A stretch of 64,000 nucleotides of DNA, from assembly GCF_014892515.1 (NCBI RefSeq), contig NZ_JADBGR010000104.1, positions 47,826 to 111,825 on the forward strand. Direction: 5' to 3'. How positions within the stretch are numbered: the stretch's first letter is position 1; each line of letters opens with the position of its first letter. Positions 16,445 to 25,500 of this stretch are shown in pieces. Source of the DNA: Myceligenerans pegani (GTDB lineage: Bacteria; Actinomycetota; Actinomycetes; Actinomycetales; Cellulomonadaceae). A model generated the notes under the pieces. The model ran no database searches and was not told where the DNA came from. It saw nothing but the letters and a program-made list of their open reading frames with translations. The position numbers and the translations under genes were made by a program.

Positions 16445-17788
16445 GTGAATTCACGAATGACACGAATGGCACGTCTCGGCGCGGGTGCCGCCGTCGGGGC
16501 CCTGGCCGTCGCCGGCCTCGCGGCGTGCTCCGCGGGCGGATCCGGCAACGGCGACGCGGACGGGTCGATCGAGATCTGGACGCGCAGCGCGGAGGAGTCG
16601 GCAGCGAGCTACCAGTTCGCGTTCGACGCCTTCACGGAGCAGACCGGCATCGAGATCGACTACCAGCCCGTGCAGGAGTTCGACACGCAGCTGCAGGCGC
16701 GGGCCCAGCAAGGGGATCTGCCCGACCTGTTCATCAACGACGCGGGATCCCTCGGCAACTACGTCGAGCAAGGGCTGGTCCTCCCCGTCGACCCGCAGGC
16801 GATCGACGGCGGCGACCAGATCCCCCAGTCCACCTGGGACGAGAACATCGGCGCGGACGGCAGCGTGTACGGCGTGCCGTTCTCCCGGCAGGCCAACATC
16901 ACCGTCGTCCGCCGTGACTGGCGGGAGGCGCTCGGCATCGACGCCCCCGAGACCTGGGAGGATCTGACCGCGCTCGCCGAGGCGTTCGCGACCGAGGACC
17001 CCGACGGCAACGGAGAGGACGACACCTACGGGATGGTCGTCCCCGGTTCCGCGCAGAGCGGCTACATCTTCCGGTGGGGTGTGCCCTACATCTGGCAGGC
17101 CGGCGGCGACATCCTCCAGGACAACGGGGACGGGACGTTCGCTGCCGTCTTCGACTCCCCGGAGACCGTCACCGCGATCGAGTGGATCCAGGAGCAGTTC
17201 TGCACGCCGGGCGTCGTGGTCCCCGGATCGGTCAACCTGACGACCGCGGACACGCCCTTCTTCGGCGAGGGGACCGCCGGGATCTATCTCACCGGCCCCT
17301 ACAACCTGTCGACGTTCGACAACCTGGTGGGCCGGGACAACGTCGAGATCGTGCCGATGCCGGCCGGCCCGGCCGGAACCACATCCTTCTCCGAGGGGGA
17401 GAACATCTACTTCGGCGCGAGCTCCGACAAGGCCGACCTCCAGCGGCAGCTCGCCGAGTTCCTCATCACCCCGGAGGCGCAGGAACTCATGATGAAGGCC
17501 GAGGCGAACGACGCCGGGGTCACTGCCCAGCCGGTCGTGCGGATCCCCGTCAACGAGAACGTCGACGTCGGAGCCGTCAAGGACGACGAGCGATGGAACC
17601 TCGTCGCCGACGCCTACGCGGACTCGAAGCACTTCCCGTGGTCGATCGACTTCCTGCCCTACCGGCAGATCGTCGCCGACGGGATGAACGCCGTCGCCGC
17701 CGACTGCCAGGCCGACGCCGCCGCAGGGGTGAGCGAGGTCCAGGCCCAGCTGGTCGCGCAGCTCGAGGCCGACGGTCTGGCCGGATGA
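16445..17788 (+). CDS. Sugar ABC transporter substrate-binding lipoprotein
   Basis: I choose GTG 16445 because GGGAG lies 7 nt upstream. It gives 447 residues with a lipoprotein signal (AVAGLAACSAGG, lipobox L-A-A-C). The mature protein is a family-1 extracellular binding protein (SIEIWTRSAEESAASYQFAFDAFTEQTGIEIDYQPV; later GVPFSRQANITVVRRDW, FFGEGTAGIYLTGPY). With two permeases directly downstream it forms a carbohydrate importer, probably for uronates or oligouronides from pectin or glucuronoxylan given the catabolic genes. No ATP-binding subunit is encoded nearby, so a shared MsmK/UgpC-type ATPase must serve it. Confidence 0.9.
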   Translation: MNSRMTRMARLGAGAAVGALAVAGLAACSAGGSGNGDADGSIEIWTRSAEESAASYQFAFDAFTEQTGIEIDYQPVQEFDTQLQARAQQGDLPDLFINDAGSLGNYVEQGLVLPVDPQAIDGGDQIPQSTWDENIGADGSVYGVPFSRQANITVVRRDWREALGIDAPETWEDLTALAEAFATEDPDGNGEDDTYGMVVPGSAQSGYIFRWGVPYIWQAGGDILQDNGDGTFAAVFDSPETVTAIEWIQEQFCTPGVVVPGSVNLTTADTPFFGEGTAGIYLTGPYNLSTFDNLVGRDNVEIVPMPAGPAGTTSFSEGENIYFGASSDKADLQRQLAEFLITPEAQELMMKAEANDAGVTAQPVVRIPVNENVDVGAVKDDERWNLVADAYADSKHFPWSIDFLPYRQIVADGMNAVAADCQADAAAGVSEVQAQLVAQLEADGLAG

Positions 17789-18672
17789 GGACGGTCTCGG
17801 CCCGGCGCGTCCGCCGGGGGCTCGTCCCGTGGCTCTTCCTGGCGCCGGGTCTGCTGCTGGCGTTCCTGTTCAAGTTCGGGCCGATGCTCGAGGGCATTCG
17901 GATGAGCTTCTTCAAGGTTCAGGTCTTCCTCGGCGACGAGTGGCTCGGCCTGGGTAACTACGTCACCGTCCTGAGCGATCCGCGGTTCGTCGACGCGCTG
18001 GGGCACACGCTCCTGCTGGCGGTCGGGACCACCCTCGGCGCGCTGGTCATCGGCGGTGCGCTCGCCCTCCTCATGGAGGGCACCTCGTGCCGGCTCTGGT
18101 TCGTCCGCACGGCGGTGTTCCTCCCCGTCGTCACCGCGGTCGCCGTCATCGGCGAGGTCTGGCGGGTCATCCTCTTCCCCACCGAGAGCGGCTTCGCCAA
18201 CCAGGTGCTCGGCGCGCTCGGGCTGCCCGCGCAGCAGTTCCTCAGCGACCCGGACACCGCGCTGTTCTGGGTCATGGTCGTCGGGATCTGGACGGCCGCC
18301 CCCTACAACATGGTCATCATCCTCGCGGGCCTGGTCGGGATCGACCGCACGCTCTACGAGGCGGCGGCGGTCGACGGCGTCAGCATCGCCCAGCGCATGC
18401 GCCACATCGTCCTACCGGCCCTGCGGCCCGCCGTCAGCGTCGTCCTCACGCTCGCCGCGATCCGGGCGCTGCGGATCTTCACCGAGGTGTACGTGCTGAC
18501 CGGCGGAGGGCCGGCGGGGGCCACCGAGGTGTGGATGACGCGGACGTTCTCGCTCGGATTCGACGCCAACGACCTCGGCGTCGCCTCGGCGGCCTCCGTT
18601 CTGCTGCTGCTGGCGACGCTGACGCTGACCCTGGTCGCGCGGATCGCGACCCGCCGGAAGGAGCTGGCATGA
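17785..18672 (+). CDS. Sugar ABC transporter permease 1 (MalF-like)
   Basis: This 295-residue inner-membrane protein starts at ATG 17785, overlapping the binding-protein stop. It has six predicted helices and the EAA loop (YEAAAVDGVSIAQRMRHIVLPALRP) that docks to the ATPase subunit. The sequence FLAPGLLLAFLFKFGPM is typical of MalF-like first permeases of CUT1 importers. It pairs with the permease that starts at 18669. Confidence 0.92.
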   Translation: MRTVSARRVRRGLVPWLFLAPGLLLAFLFKFGPMLEGIRMSFFKVQVFLGDEWLGLGNYVTVLSDPRFVDALGHTLLLAVGTTLGALVIGGALALLMEGTSCRLWFVRTAVFLPVVTAVAVIGEVWRVILFPTESGFANQVLGALGLPAQQFLSDPDTALFWVMVVGIWTAAPYNMVIILAGLVGIDRTLYEAAAVDGVSIAQRMRHIVLPALRPAVSVVLTLAAIRALRIFTEVYVLTGGGPAGATEVWMTRTFSLGFDANDLGVASAASVLLLLATLTLTLVARIATRRKELA

Positions 18673-19580
18673 CCACCCTCGACGAGAAGCTCGTCGTCCG
18701 GCGTGACCGGCGCGTGGCCGACGGCCGCTTCGACAGCGCGCTCGGCTGGGAGCCGGGGTTCCGCGCGTCGAACGTGCTGCGGTTCGTCCTGTGCGCGGTG
18801 GTGCTGTGCGTCTTCGCGGTGCCGTTCGTCCTGGTGCTCTCCGGGGCGTTCGACGGCCAGAACGACTCGACCGCCCTGCGGCTCGTCCCCGCCGAGCCCT
18901 CCCTGGCCGCCGTCGCCACGGCGATCGACCGCGGCGTGCTCGGCTACTTCTGGAACTCGCTGGTGATCGTCGGCGGCGGACTCGTCCTGCAGATCACCGT
19001 GGCGATCCTCGTCTCCTACGCCCTGGCGCGCCACCGGTTCCGGGGCCAGGCCGTGGCCATGATGCTCTTCCTGATCACGATGATGCTGCCCGAGGAGATC
19101 ATCGCGATCCCGCTGTCGCAGGTGATCGGTGACGTCGCCGGTACGGGCATCAGCCTGCGGGGAACGCCCTGGGGAGTGATCCTGCCGGTCGCCGTCTGGG
19201 GGTTCTCGATCCTCGTCATGACCGAGTTCATGAAGGAGATCCCGCGCGAGATCGAGGAAGCCGCCCGGCTGGACGGCGTCGGTGAGCTGCGGATGCTGTG
19301 GACCATCATCCTGCCGCTGTCCAGGCCCGTGCTCGGCGTCGTGACGATCTTCGGCTTCATGATGATCTGGGACCAGTACCTGCTGCCTCTCATCGCTGCC
19401 GACACACCTGACGACTACACGCTCACCGTCGCGCTCAGCGTGCTGCGCGTCGACGCCCGGACGGGCTCGGGAGTCCTGCTCGTCGGGGCGCTCCTTGCCC
19501 TCCTGCCGAGCCTGATCATCTACCTGCTGATGCAACGGTCCCTGATCCGCGGCATCGCGTCCGGAGCAACGAAGGGCTGA
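18669..19580 (+). CDS. Sugar ABC transporter permease 2 (MalG-like)
   Basis: The 303-residue partner permease overlaps the previous stop by ATGA. It shows six helices and the EAA motif (EIEEAARLDGVGELRMLWTIILPLSRPVLG), with the MalG-type region MMIWDQYLLPLIAA. It carries a 35-residue charged N-terminal tail before the first helix. It completes the membrane channel of the uronate-locus importer. Confidence 0.92.
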   Translation: MTTLDEKLVVRRDRRVADGRFDSALGWEPGFRASNVLRFVLCAVVLCVFAVPFVLVLSGAFDGQNDSTALRLVPAEPSLAAVATAIDRGVLGYFWNSLVIVGGGLVLQITVAILVSYALARHRFRGQAVAMMLFLITMMLPEEIIAIPLSQVIGDVAGTGISLRGTPWGVILPVAVWGFSILVMTEFMKEIPREIEEAARLDGVGELRMLWTIILPLSRPVLGVVTIFGFMMIWDQYLLPLIAADTPDDYTLTVALSVLRVDARTGSGVLLVGALLALLPSLIIYLLMQRSLIRGIASGATKG

Positions 19581-19582
19581 CC

Positions 19583-20833
19583 ATGATCATCCGAGACCTC
19601 GTCGTCACGCCGATCGCCTTCAGCGATCCTCCGCTGCTCAACGCCGACGGCGTCCACGAGCCGCTGGCCCTGCGCACGATCGTCCAGCTCGTCGTCGACG
19701 GCGGCGTGATCGGGCTGGGCGAGGGCGGCGGAGGGGCCGCCGTGGCCGCCCGGGTCGAGCAGGTCCGGCGGGCCGTCGTCGGGCTGTCCGTCTTCGACCT
19801 CAACGGGATCGAGGCCGCCGTCGACGCGGAGCTCGGGGGAGACGACGGTCCGCTGAGCCGCCGCGAGCGCCGGGTGGTGTACTCGATGCTCGACGTGGCG
19901 GCCCACGACGCGCAGGGCAAGCTCACCGGGCTCCCGGTCGCCGAGCTGCTGGGCGGGCGGGTCCGCGACCGGGTGCCGTACTCGGCGTACCTGTTCTACA
20001 AGTGGGCGGGGCATCCTCGGTCGGCGGACGTGGACGACGCCGAGCCCGACACCTGGGGTGCCGCCCTCGACGCGGCGGGCATCGTCGACCAGGCCCGCGC
20101 ACTCGTGGACCGGTACGGCTTCGGGTCGATCAAGCTGAAGGGCGGTGTCTTCCCTCCGGCCGAGGAGATCGCCGCCGTGCGCGCCCTCCGGGAAGCCTTT
20201 CCTGGTCTCCCGCTGCGGATCGATCCCAACGGTGCCTGGACGCACGAGACCGCGGTGCGCGTGGCCCGCGAGCTCGACGGGGTGCTCGAGTACCTCGAGG
20301 ACCCGGTCCTCGGCATCGACGGCATGGCCGCCGTGGCCCGCGAGGTGAGTCAGCCGCTGGCGACGAACATGTGCGTGGTGTCCTTCGAGCAGCTCGCCGA
20401 GGCGTTCTCGAAGGACGCGGTCCAGATCGTGCTCTCGGACCACCACTACTGGGGCGGGCTGCGGCACACCCGGGAGCTGGCGGCGATCTGCGGCCACTGG
20501 GGAGTCGGGGTCTCGATGCACTCGAACTCCCATCTGGGGATCTCGCTCGCGGCGATGACGCACGTCGCCGCCGCGACGCCCGAGCTCACCTACGCCTGCG
20601 ACACGCACTACCCGTGGAACGGTGCCGAGGACGTCGTGCGCTCCGGAGCACTGGAGATCACCGGTGGCGCCGTCACGGTTCCCGACGCCCCGGGTCTCGG
20701 CGTCGTGCTCGACGAGGCCGCTCTCGAACGACAGCACCGCGTCTACGTCGACTCCGGCCGGTCGGTCCGGGACGACGCCGGGTACATGCGGTGCTTCGAC
20801 CCCACCTACTCGTCCGCTCTCCCGAGGTACTGA
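19583..20833 (+). CDS. gudD: Glucarate dehydratase (enolase superfamily)
   Basis: The enzyme dehydrates D-glucarate (or a related aldarate) to 5-dehydro-4-deoxy-glucarate. The 416-residue protein carries the glucarate-dehydratase signatures: FYKW, IKLKGG (catalytic Lys), RIDPNGAW, EDPVLGIDG (metal ligands), ATNMCV, LSDHHYWGG and MHSNSHLGIS (catalytic His). It begins 2 bp after the permease stop, so it is in the same operon. It receives the product of uronate dehydrogenase after lactone opening. Galactarate dehydration by relatives is possible, so substrate stereochemistry is not settled. Confidence 0.9.
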   Translation: MIIRDLVVTPIAFSDPPLLNADGVHEPLALRTIVQLVVDGGVIGLGEGGGGAAVAARVEQVRRAVVGLSVFDLNGIEAAVDAELGGDDGPLSRRERRVVYSMLDVAAHDAQGKLTGLPVAELLGGRVRDRVPYSAYLFYKWAGHPRSADVDDAEPDTWGAALDAAGIVDQARALVDRYGFGSIKLKGGVFPPAEEIAAVRALREAFPGLPLRIDPNGAWTHETAVRVARELDGVLEYLEDPVLGIDGMAAVAREVSQPLATNMCVVSFEQLAEAFSKDAVQIVLSDHHYWGGLRHTRELAAICGHWGVGVSMHSNSHLGISLAAMTHVAAATPELTYACDTHYPWNGAEDVVRSGALEITGGAVTVPDAPGLGVVLDEAALERQHRVYVDSGRSVRDDAGYMRCFDPTYSSALPRY

Positions 20834-20838
20834 TCGTG

Positions 20839-21819
20839 ATGCCCTTCACCAACGAACCGGCCGTGTCCCGATCCGTCCCGGCGGACGACGGCCTCCTGCC
20901 GCCGTTGACGCGCGCCCTCTTCTTCCCCGTGACGCCGTTCGACGAGCACGACCGCGTCGACGAGGACGTCCTGGCCCGGCACGTCGCCGACGGCGTGGAG
21001 GCCGGTGCGGGCGCGACGTTCGTCGCGTGCGGCACCGGCGAGTTCCACGCCCTGTCCGTCGACGAGTACCGGACCGTCGTCCGGGCGGGCATCGACGCGG
21101 CTCGCCGGACGCGCCGCGTCGGGCGGCTCACCGCCGCCGTCGCCGGGGTCGGCGGGCCCGTCGGCCACGCCCGTCAGTGCGCGCGCCTCGCACAGGACGC
21201 CGGCGCCGAGGCACTGCTCGTGATGCCGCCGTACCTCGTCGCCGCGCCGCAGAGCGGGATCGTGCGCTACGTCGAGGCGGTGGCCGAGGCGACCGACCTG
21301 CCGCTGATCGCCTACCACCGTGCCAACGCGCGCCTCACGGAGGAATCGGTGCTGCGGCTGCTGGACAGCCCGCAGGTGGCCGGGATCAAGGACGGCGTGG
21401 GAGACGTGGCCCTCATGCAGCGGTTCGTCCTCGCCGCCCGCCGCCTGGGGCGCGACGACGTGCAGTTCTTCAACGGGCTGCTCACCGCGGAGTCGAGCCA
21501 GCTCGCCTACCGGGCGATCGGCGTACCCCTGTACTCCTCGGCCACGTTCGCCATGGCGCCCACCATCGCCAACGCGTTCTACGACGCCTACATGACCGAC
21601 GACGCCACGACCCAGCAGGAGCTCCTGGACGGCTTCTTCACACCCCTGGTACGGCTGCGCGACGAGACGCCGGGGTTCGCGGTCTCGCTGATCAAGGCAG
21701 GCCTGCGGCTCCGAGGTATGCCCGTCGGGTCCGTGCGCGCACCCCTCGTCGACCCCAGCCCCGCCCAGGCCGCCGCCCTCGCCAGGATCCTGGCGAGGGG
21801 AGAGGAGATCGCCGCATGA
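20839..21819 (+). CDS. kdgD: 5-dehydro-4-deoxyglucarate dehydratase (DHDPS superfamily)
   Basis: The enzyme decarboxylates and dehydrates 5-dehydro-4-deoxyglucarate to 2-oxoglutarate semialdehyde. The 326-residue protein is a Schiff-base (beta/alpha)8 lyase: LFFPVTPFDEHDRVD, ACGTGEFHALS, VMPPYLV, IAYHRAN and the Schiff-base Lys in AGIKDGVGD. The C-terminal PGFAVSLIKAGLRLRG is typical of KdgD. Start: ATG 20839, or GTG 20836, which is better spaced from GAGGT. It is co-transcribed between gudD and the semialdehyde dehydrogenase. Confidence 0.9.
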   Translation: MPFTNEPAVSRSVPADDGLLPPLTRALFFPVTPFDEHDRVDEDVLARHVADGVEAGAGATFVACGTGEFHALSVDEYRTVVRAGIDAARRTRRVGRLTAAVAGVGGPVGHARQCARLAQDAGAEALLVMPPYLVAAPQSGIVRYVEAVAEATDLPLIAYHRANARLTEESVLRLLDSPQVAGIKDGVGDVALMQRFVLAARRLGRDDVQFFNGLLTAESSQLAYRAIGVPLYSSATFAMAPTIANAFYDAYMTDDATTQQELLDGFFTPLVRLRDETPGFAVSLIKAGLRLRGMPVGSVRAPLVDPSPAQAAALARILARGEEIAA

Positions 21820-23273
21820 GCCCCGCCCGTCCGGATGTCACCGACATCGCCGACGTCGTTCCCGGCCGCGAGGTCAAGGCCGCCGTACGCCGCACCACCC
21901 GGCCGGAGCGCGCCCGGTGGCTGCGAGCCGTCGCCGATGCGCTCGACGAGGCCCGTGACGAGCTGGTTGCCGTCGCCGCCCGCGAGACCGGCCTGCCGAC
22001 CGGCCGGCTGTACGGCGAGGTGGCGCGCACCACGGGACAGCTGCGGCTGTTCGCCGACGTCGTCCTCGAGGGCGGCTACCTCGAGGCGACCATCGACCAC
22101 GCGGTTCGGGATGCCACGCAGCCCCGCCCCGATCTGCGCCGCTGGCTCGTGCCGGTGGGAACCGTCGCCGTCTACTCCGCGTCGAACTTCCCCTTCGCGT
22201 TCTCCGTCGCCGGCGGCGACACCGCATCCGCCCTCGCGGCGGGCTGCCCCGTGGTGGTCAAGGCCCACCCGGGCCACGGGTCGACGTCCCGCCGCACGGC
22301 CCGGATCGTCACCGCGGCCCTGCATGACGCCGGAGCGCCCGACGGACTCTTCGGCCTCGTCGAGGGATTCGAGGCCGGCATCTCGCTGATCGAGCATCCG
22401 GACGTCGACGCCGGCGCCTTCACCGGCTCGGTCCGCGGCGGCCGGGCGCTCGCCGACCGGGCCGCGGGCCGGACGCGACCGATCCCGTTCTACGGGGAAC
22501 TGGGCAGCATCAACCCGGTCGTGGTCACCGAGGCCGCCGACGACGCACACGGCGCGGCTCTCGCGGCCGGCCTCGCCTCCTCCTTCACGCTGGGCGTCGG
22601 ACAGTTCTGCACCAAGCCGGGAGTCGTCCTCGTCCCAACCGGGTCGAAGCTCGCCGCGGCGCTGCCCGGCCTCGTCGAGCCGGGCGCCATGCCGATGCTG
22701 ACGGACACGATCGCCGCGGCATACGTTGCCGGGACCCGCCGGCTCGCCGGGGTCGAGGGCGTCGCCGAGGTCCTCGCGCCCGACGGGCCCGGCTCGCCGG
22801 CCGTCTACTCGGTCGGCGCGGAGCGCTTCGCCGCCGCGGCCGACGTGCTGACCGAGGAGGTCTTCGGCCCGGCCACCGTACTGGTCACGTACGACGGCGC
22901 GGACGAGCTCCAGGCCGCGGTGGACGCGCTGCCCGGATCGCTCACGGCGACGATCCACGGGACCGCGGACGACGACCTGGCGGACCTCGCCGACCAGCTG
23001 TCCACCCGGGCGGGCCGGGTGCTGTTCGACGGATGGCCCACGGGCGTGGCCGTCACGTGGGCGCAGCACCACGGCGGGCCCTGGCCGGCGACCAACACGC
23101 AGCACACCTCCGTCGGCGCCACCGCGCTGCGTCGCTTCCTGCGCCCGGTCGTCTACCAGGACGCACCCGAGCACCTCCTGCCGCCGGAACTGCGGGACGA
23201 CAGCACGGTGCCGCGCCGGGTCGACGGCGCGCTCGTCGCCCGAAAACAGCTCGGGTCACTCCCCGCTCCGTGA
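21816..23273 (+). CDS. 2,5-dioxovalerate (alpha-ketoglutarate semialdehyde) dehydrogenase
   Basis: The enzyme oxidises 2-oxoglutarate semialdehyde to 2-oxoglutarate, the last step of the pathway. The 485-residue aldehyde dehydrogenase overlaps the kdgD stop. Motifs: SASNFPFAFSVAGGDTASALAAGCPVVVKAHPGH (cofactor), FTGSVRGGRAL, YGELGSINPVV (general base Glu), GQFCTKPG (catalytic Cys) and TEEVFGPATVL. These match the KGSADH subgroup found with kdgD. It is the last gene of the seven-step locus visible here. No terminator hairpin is obvious before the next gene 12 bp downstream. Confidence 0.9.
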   Translation: MSPARPDVTDIADVVPGREVKAAVRRTTRPERARWLRAVADALDEARDELVAVAARETGLPTGRLYGEVARTTGQLRLFADVVLEGGYLEATIDHAVRDATQPRPDLRRWLVPVGTVAVYSASNFPFAFSVAGGDTASALAAGCPVVVKAHPGHGSTSRRTARIVTAALHDAGAPDGLFGLVEGFEAGISLIEHPDVDAGAFTGSVRGGRALADRAAGRTRPIPFYGELGSINPVVVTEAADDAHGAALAAGLASSFTLGVGQFCTKPGVVLVPTGSKLAAALPGLVEPGAMPMLTDTIAAAYVAGTRRLAGVEGVAEVLAPDGPGSPAVYSVGAERFAAAADVLTEEVFGPATVLVTYDGADELQAAVDALPGSLTATIHGTADDDLADLADQLSTRAGRVLFDGWPTGVAVTWAQHHGGPWPATNTQHTSVGATALRRFLRPVVYQDAPEHLLPPELRDDSTVPRRVDGALVARKQLGSLPAP

Positions 23274-23285
23274 CATGATCGGCCG

Positions 23286-23687
23286 GTGCTGAAACTCACC
23301 GACTTCATCATCGACTGCCCGGACCCGATGGCGCTCGCGGCCTTCTACTCGCGGGTGACGGGCCGCGCGGTCAAGGAGGACAGCGACGACAGCTGGGCGG
23401 GCATCCGATTCGGCGAGATCGAGCTGGCCTTCCAGCGGGTCGAGAACTACACCCCGCCGACGTGGCCCGGCGACGAGCATCCCAAGCAGTACCACCTCGA
23501 CTTCGAGGTGGACGACGTCGAGGCCGAACAGCGCCGCGTCGTCGAGCTCGGCGCGACGCTCCAGAAGGACTTCATCGGGGACGAGGGCTACGGCTGGCGG
23601 GTCTACACCGACCCGGTCGGACACCCCTTCTGCCTGTGCCGCAACCGTCGAGTCGTCTGGCGCGACGGCGAACCGGTCGGGCTCTGA
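23286..23687 (+). CDS. VOC-superfamily protein (glyoxalase-like)
   Basis: This 133-residue protein starts with GTG 23286, 12 bp after the dehydrogenase. It has the beta-alpha-beta-beta-beta VOC pattern (DFIIDCPDPMALAAFYSRVTG, YHLDFEVDDVEAEQRRVVELGA, VYTDPVGHPFCLC). His and Glu residues at typical metal positions (YHLDFEV) are present, but the partner residues are not certain. Proteins of this subgroup in actinobacteria are mostly uncharacterised. Some confer resistance or act as dioxygenase-like enzymes. It may read through from the uronate operon. Confidence 0.85.
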   Translation: MLKLTDFIIDCPDPMALAAFYSRVTGRAVKEDSDDSWAGIRFGEIELAFQRVENYTPPTWPGDEHPKQYHLDFEVDDVEAEQRRVVELGATLQKDFIGDEGYGWRVYTDPVGHPFCLCRNRRVVWRDGEPVGL

Positions 23688-23744
23688 GACCTGCACCGGG
23701 GTGACCCGTGGCACCAGGGTTCCGGCGCGGCGGGTTCCCTCGAC

Positions 23745-24683
23745 TCATGAGCGAGTGGACCTCGTAGCGCCACCCGTACCCACCCTCCGCGCGAGCGCCG
23801 CCTCGATCTCCGCGCGGTAGGGCATCGCCGGCGCCGCGCCGGGGCGGGTGACGGCGATGGCGGCCGCGGCCGTCGCGGCGCGCACGGCGTCGTCGAGCAC
23901 CGCACCCTCCACGAGCCGGGCGACGAGCACGCCGACGAAGGTGTCCCCGGCCCCCGTCGTGTCCACGGCGTCGACGGCGACGGCCTCGACCGTCGCGAGG
24001 ATCCCGCCTTCGCGCGCGACGAGCGCCCCGCGCGGCCCGCGCGTCACGATCACGGTGCCCACCCGTTCGCTGAGGTGCCGCGCGGCCCCCTCGACGTCCG
24101 CCGCCCCGGACAGCCCGAGCGCCTCCGGTTCGTTGGGCACGAGGACGTCGACGAGCGGCAGGAGGCGCGCGGCGGCGCCGTCGACCGGGGCGGGGGTCAG
24201 CACGGTCCGGACGCCCGCCGCGCGCGCCGCGGAGAGCGCTCGCTCGACGAGGGCGAGCGGGCGCTCGAGCTGCACGACGAGCGCCGACGCGCCGGCGATC
24301 GCCGCGCGGTCCCCGTCGGTGAGCTCGTCCTCGCCGTTCGCGCCGGCGACGATCACGATGCCGTTCTCGCCGTCCGCGAGCACGCTCACCTGCGCGATCC
24401 CGGTGGGCTGCGCGGAGGTCCGGAGGTGTGCGGTGGCGATGCCCTCGGCCTCGAGGAACGCGCGGAGCTCCCGGCCGAAGCCGTCGTCGCCCACGGCGCC
24501 GGCGAACGTGACCTCGGCGCCCGCGCGGCGCGCGGCGACGGCCTGGTTCAGCCCCTTCCCGCCGGCTCCCGTCGCGAATCCGGTCCCCGCGATCGTCTCG
24601 CCGGGCGCGGGGAGGCGCGGCTGTCGCGTGACGAGGTCCATGTTGGCGCTGCCGAGCACCACGATCGGTCCGGTGGGAGTCAT
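23745..24683 (-). CDS. rbsK: Ribokinase (PfkB family)
   Basis: The enzyme phosphorylates D-ribose to ribose 5-phosphate with ATP. The 312-residue protein has the PfkB N-motif (GTGFATGAGGKGLNQAVAARRAGAEVTFAGAVGDDGFG), ribose-binding SANMD near the start, and the C-motif VDTTGAGDTFVGVLVARL with the catalytic Asp. The start at ATG 24683 is preceded by GAGAGG. No ribose transporter accompanies it. It is divergent from the phosphoribosyltransferase gene (105 bp apart). Other pentose or nucleoside kinases of the family cannot be excluded. Confidence 0.88.
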   Translation of the reverse strand: MTPTGPIVVLGSANMDLVTRQPRLPAPGETIAGTGFATGAGGKGLNQAVAARRAGAEVTFAGAVGDDGFGRELRAFLEAEGIATAHLRTSAQPTGIAQVSVLADGENGIVIVAGANGEDELTDGDRAAIAGASALVVQLERPLALVERALSAARAAGVRTVLTPAPVDGAAARLLPLVDVLVPNEPEALGLSGAADVEGAARHLSERVGTVIVTRGPRGALVAREGGILATVEAVAVDAVDTTGAGDTFVGVLVARLVEGAVLDDAVRAATAAAAIAVTRPGAAPAMPYRAEIEAALARRVGTGGATRSTRS

Positions 24684-24788
24684 CCGTTTCCTCTCTCGGG
24701 CGGGTGCGGCCATTCTCGTCGACGCGGCCCCCGGGGCTGTCCGCCGCAGGGCTCGGCGATAGGCTGGGAGGGAGGACACGAGGCGACG

Positions 24789-25457
24789 ATGTTGTTCGAC
24801 GATCGCACCGACGCGGGGCGCCGGCTGGCCCGGCGCCTGGAGGCCCTGCGCGCCGACGACGTCGTGGTGCTCGGGTTGCCGCGCGGCGGAGTTCCCGTCG
24901 CGTTCGAGGTCGCGCGGGAGCTGGGCGCCCCGCTGGACGTCATCGTCGTCCGGAAGCTCGGGGTGCCGCACCGGCCCGAGTACGCGGTGGGCGCGATCGG
25001 CGAGGGCGACGTCCGGGTGCTCAACGACGAGGTCTGGCGCCACGTGGGCATGGACGCCGAGGAACTCGCCGACGTCGAGCGCGCCGAACGCACCGAGCTG
25101 TCGCGCCGCGTGAAGCGGTTCCGGGGAGAGCACGAACGGATCGCGCTCACGGACCGGACCGCGCTGATCGTCGACGACGGCATGGCCACCGGGGCCACTG
25201 CCCGCGCGGCCTGCCAGGTGGCCCGGGCACAGGGAGCTCGCCGCGTCGTCCTCGCGGTGCCGGTCGGGGCGGCCGACGCCGTCCGCTCGCTGCGGGGTGA
25301 CGCCGACGACGTCGTGTGCCTGGCGGAGCCGGCGAGGTTCATGGCCGTCGGCCAGTGGTACGGCGACTTCGGGCAGACACAGGACAGCGAGGTCGCCGAG
25401 CTGCTCGACCGGGCCAGAAGCCGGGGCGAGACCGGATCCGTCCGCCCCGCGACCTGA
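24789..25457 (+). CDS. Phosphoribosyltransferase-family protein
   Basis: The 222-residue protein has a type-I PRTase fold: the PRPP-binding loop is TALIVDDGMATGATARAA (about 126-143), preceded by LPRGGVPVAFEVARELGAPLDVIVVRKLG. The YxxxxxCxxP-type segment and FGQTQDSEVAELL end belong to the group often fused to or found with dienelactone-hydrolase-like proteins in actinobacteria. The substrate base is unknown. ATG 24789 follows GAGG at good spacing. The divergent ribokinase might supply ribose 5-phosphate for PRPP, but this link is speculative. Confidence 0.85.
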   Translation: MLFDDRTDAGRRLARRLEALRADDVVVLGLPRGGVPVAFEVARELGAPLDVIVVRKLGVPHRPEYAVGAIGEGDVRVLNDEVWRHVGMDAEELADVERAERTELSRRVKRFRGEHERIALTDRTALIVDDGMATGATARAACQVARAQGARRVVLAVPVGAADAVRSLRGDADDVVCLAEPARFMAVGQWYGDFGQTQDSEVAELLDRARSRGETGSVRPAT

Positions 25458-25500
25458 TCGGGCCTCCCGCCGGCGCACGGCCCCGGCACAGACTGGGGCC

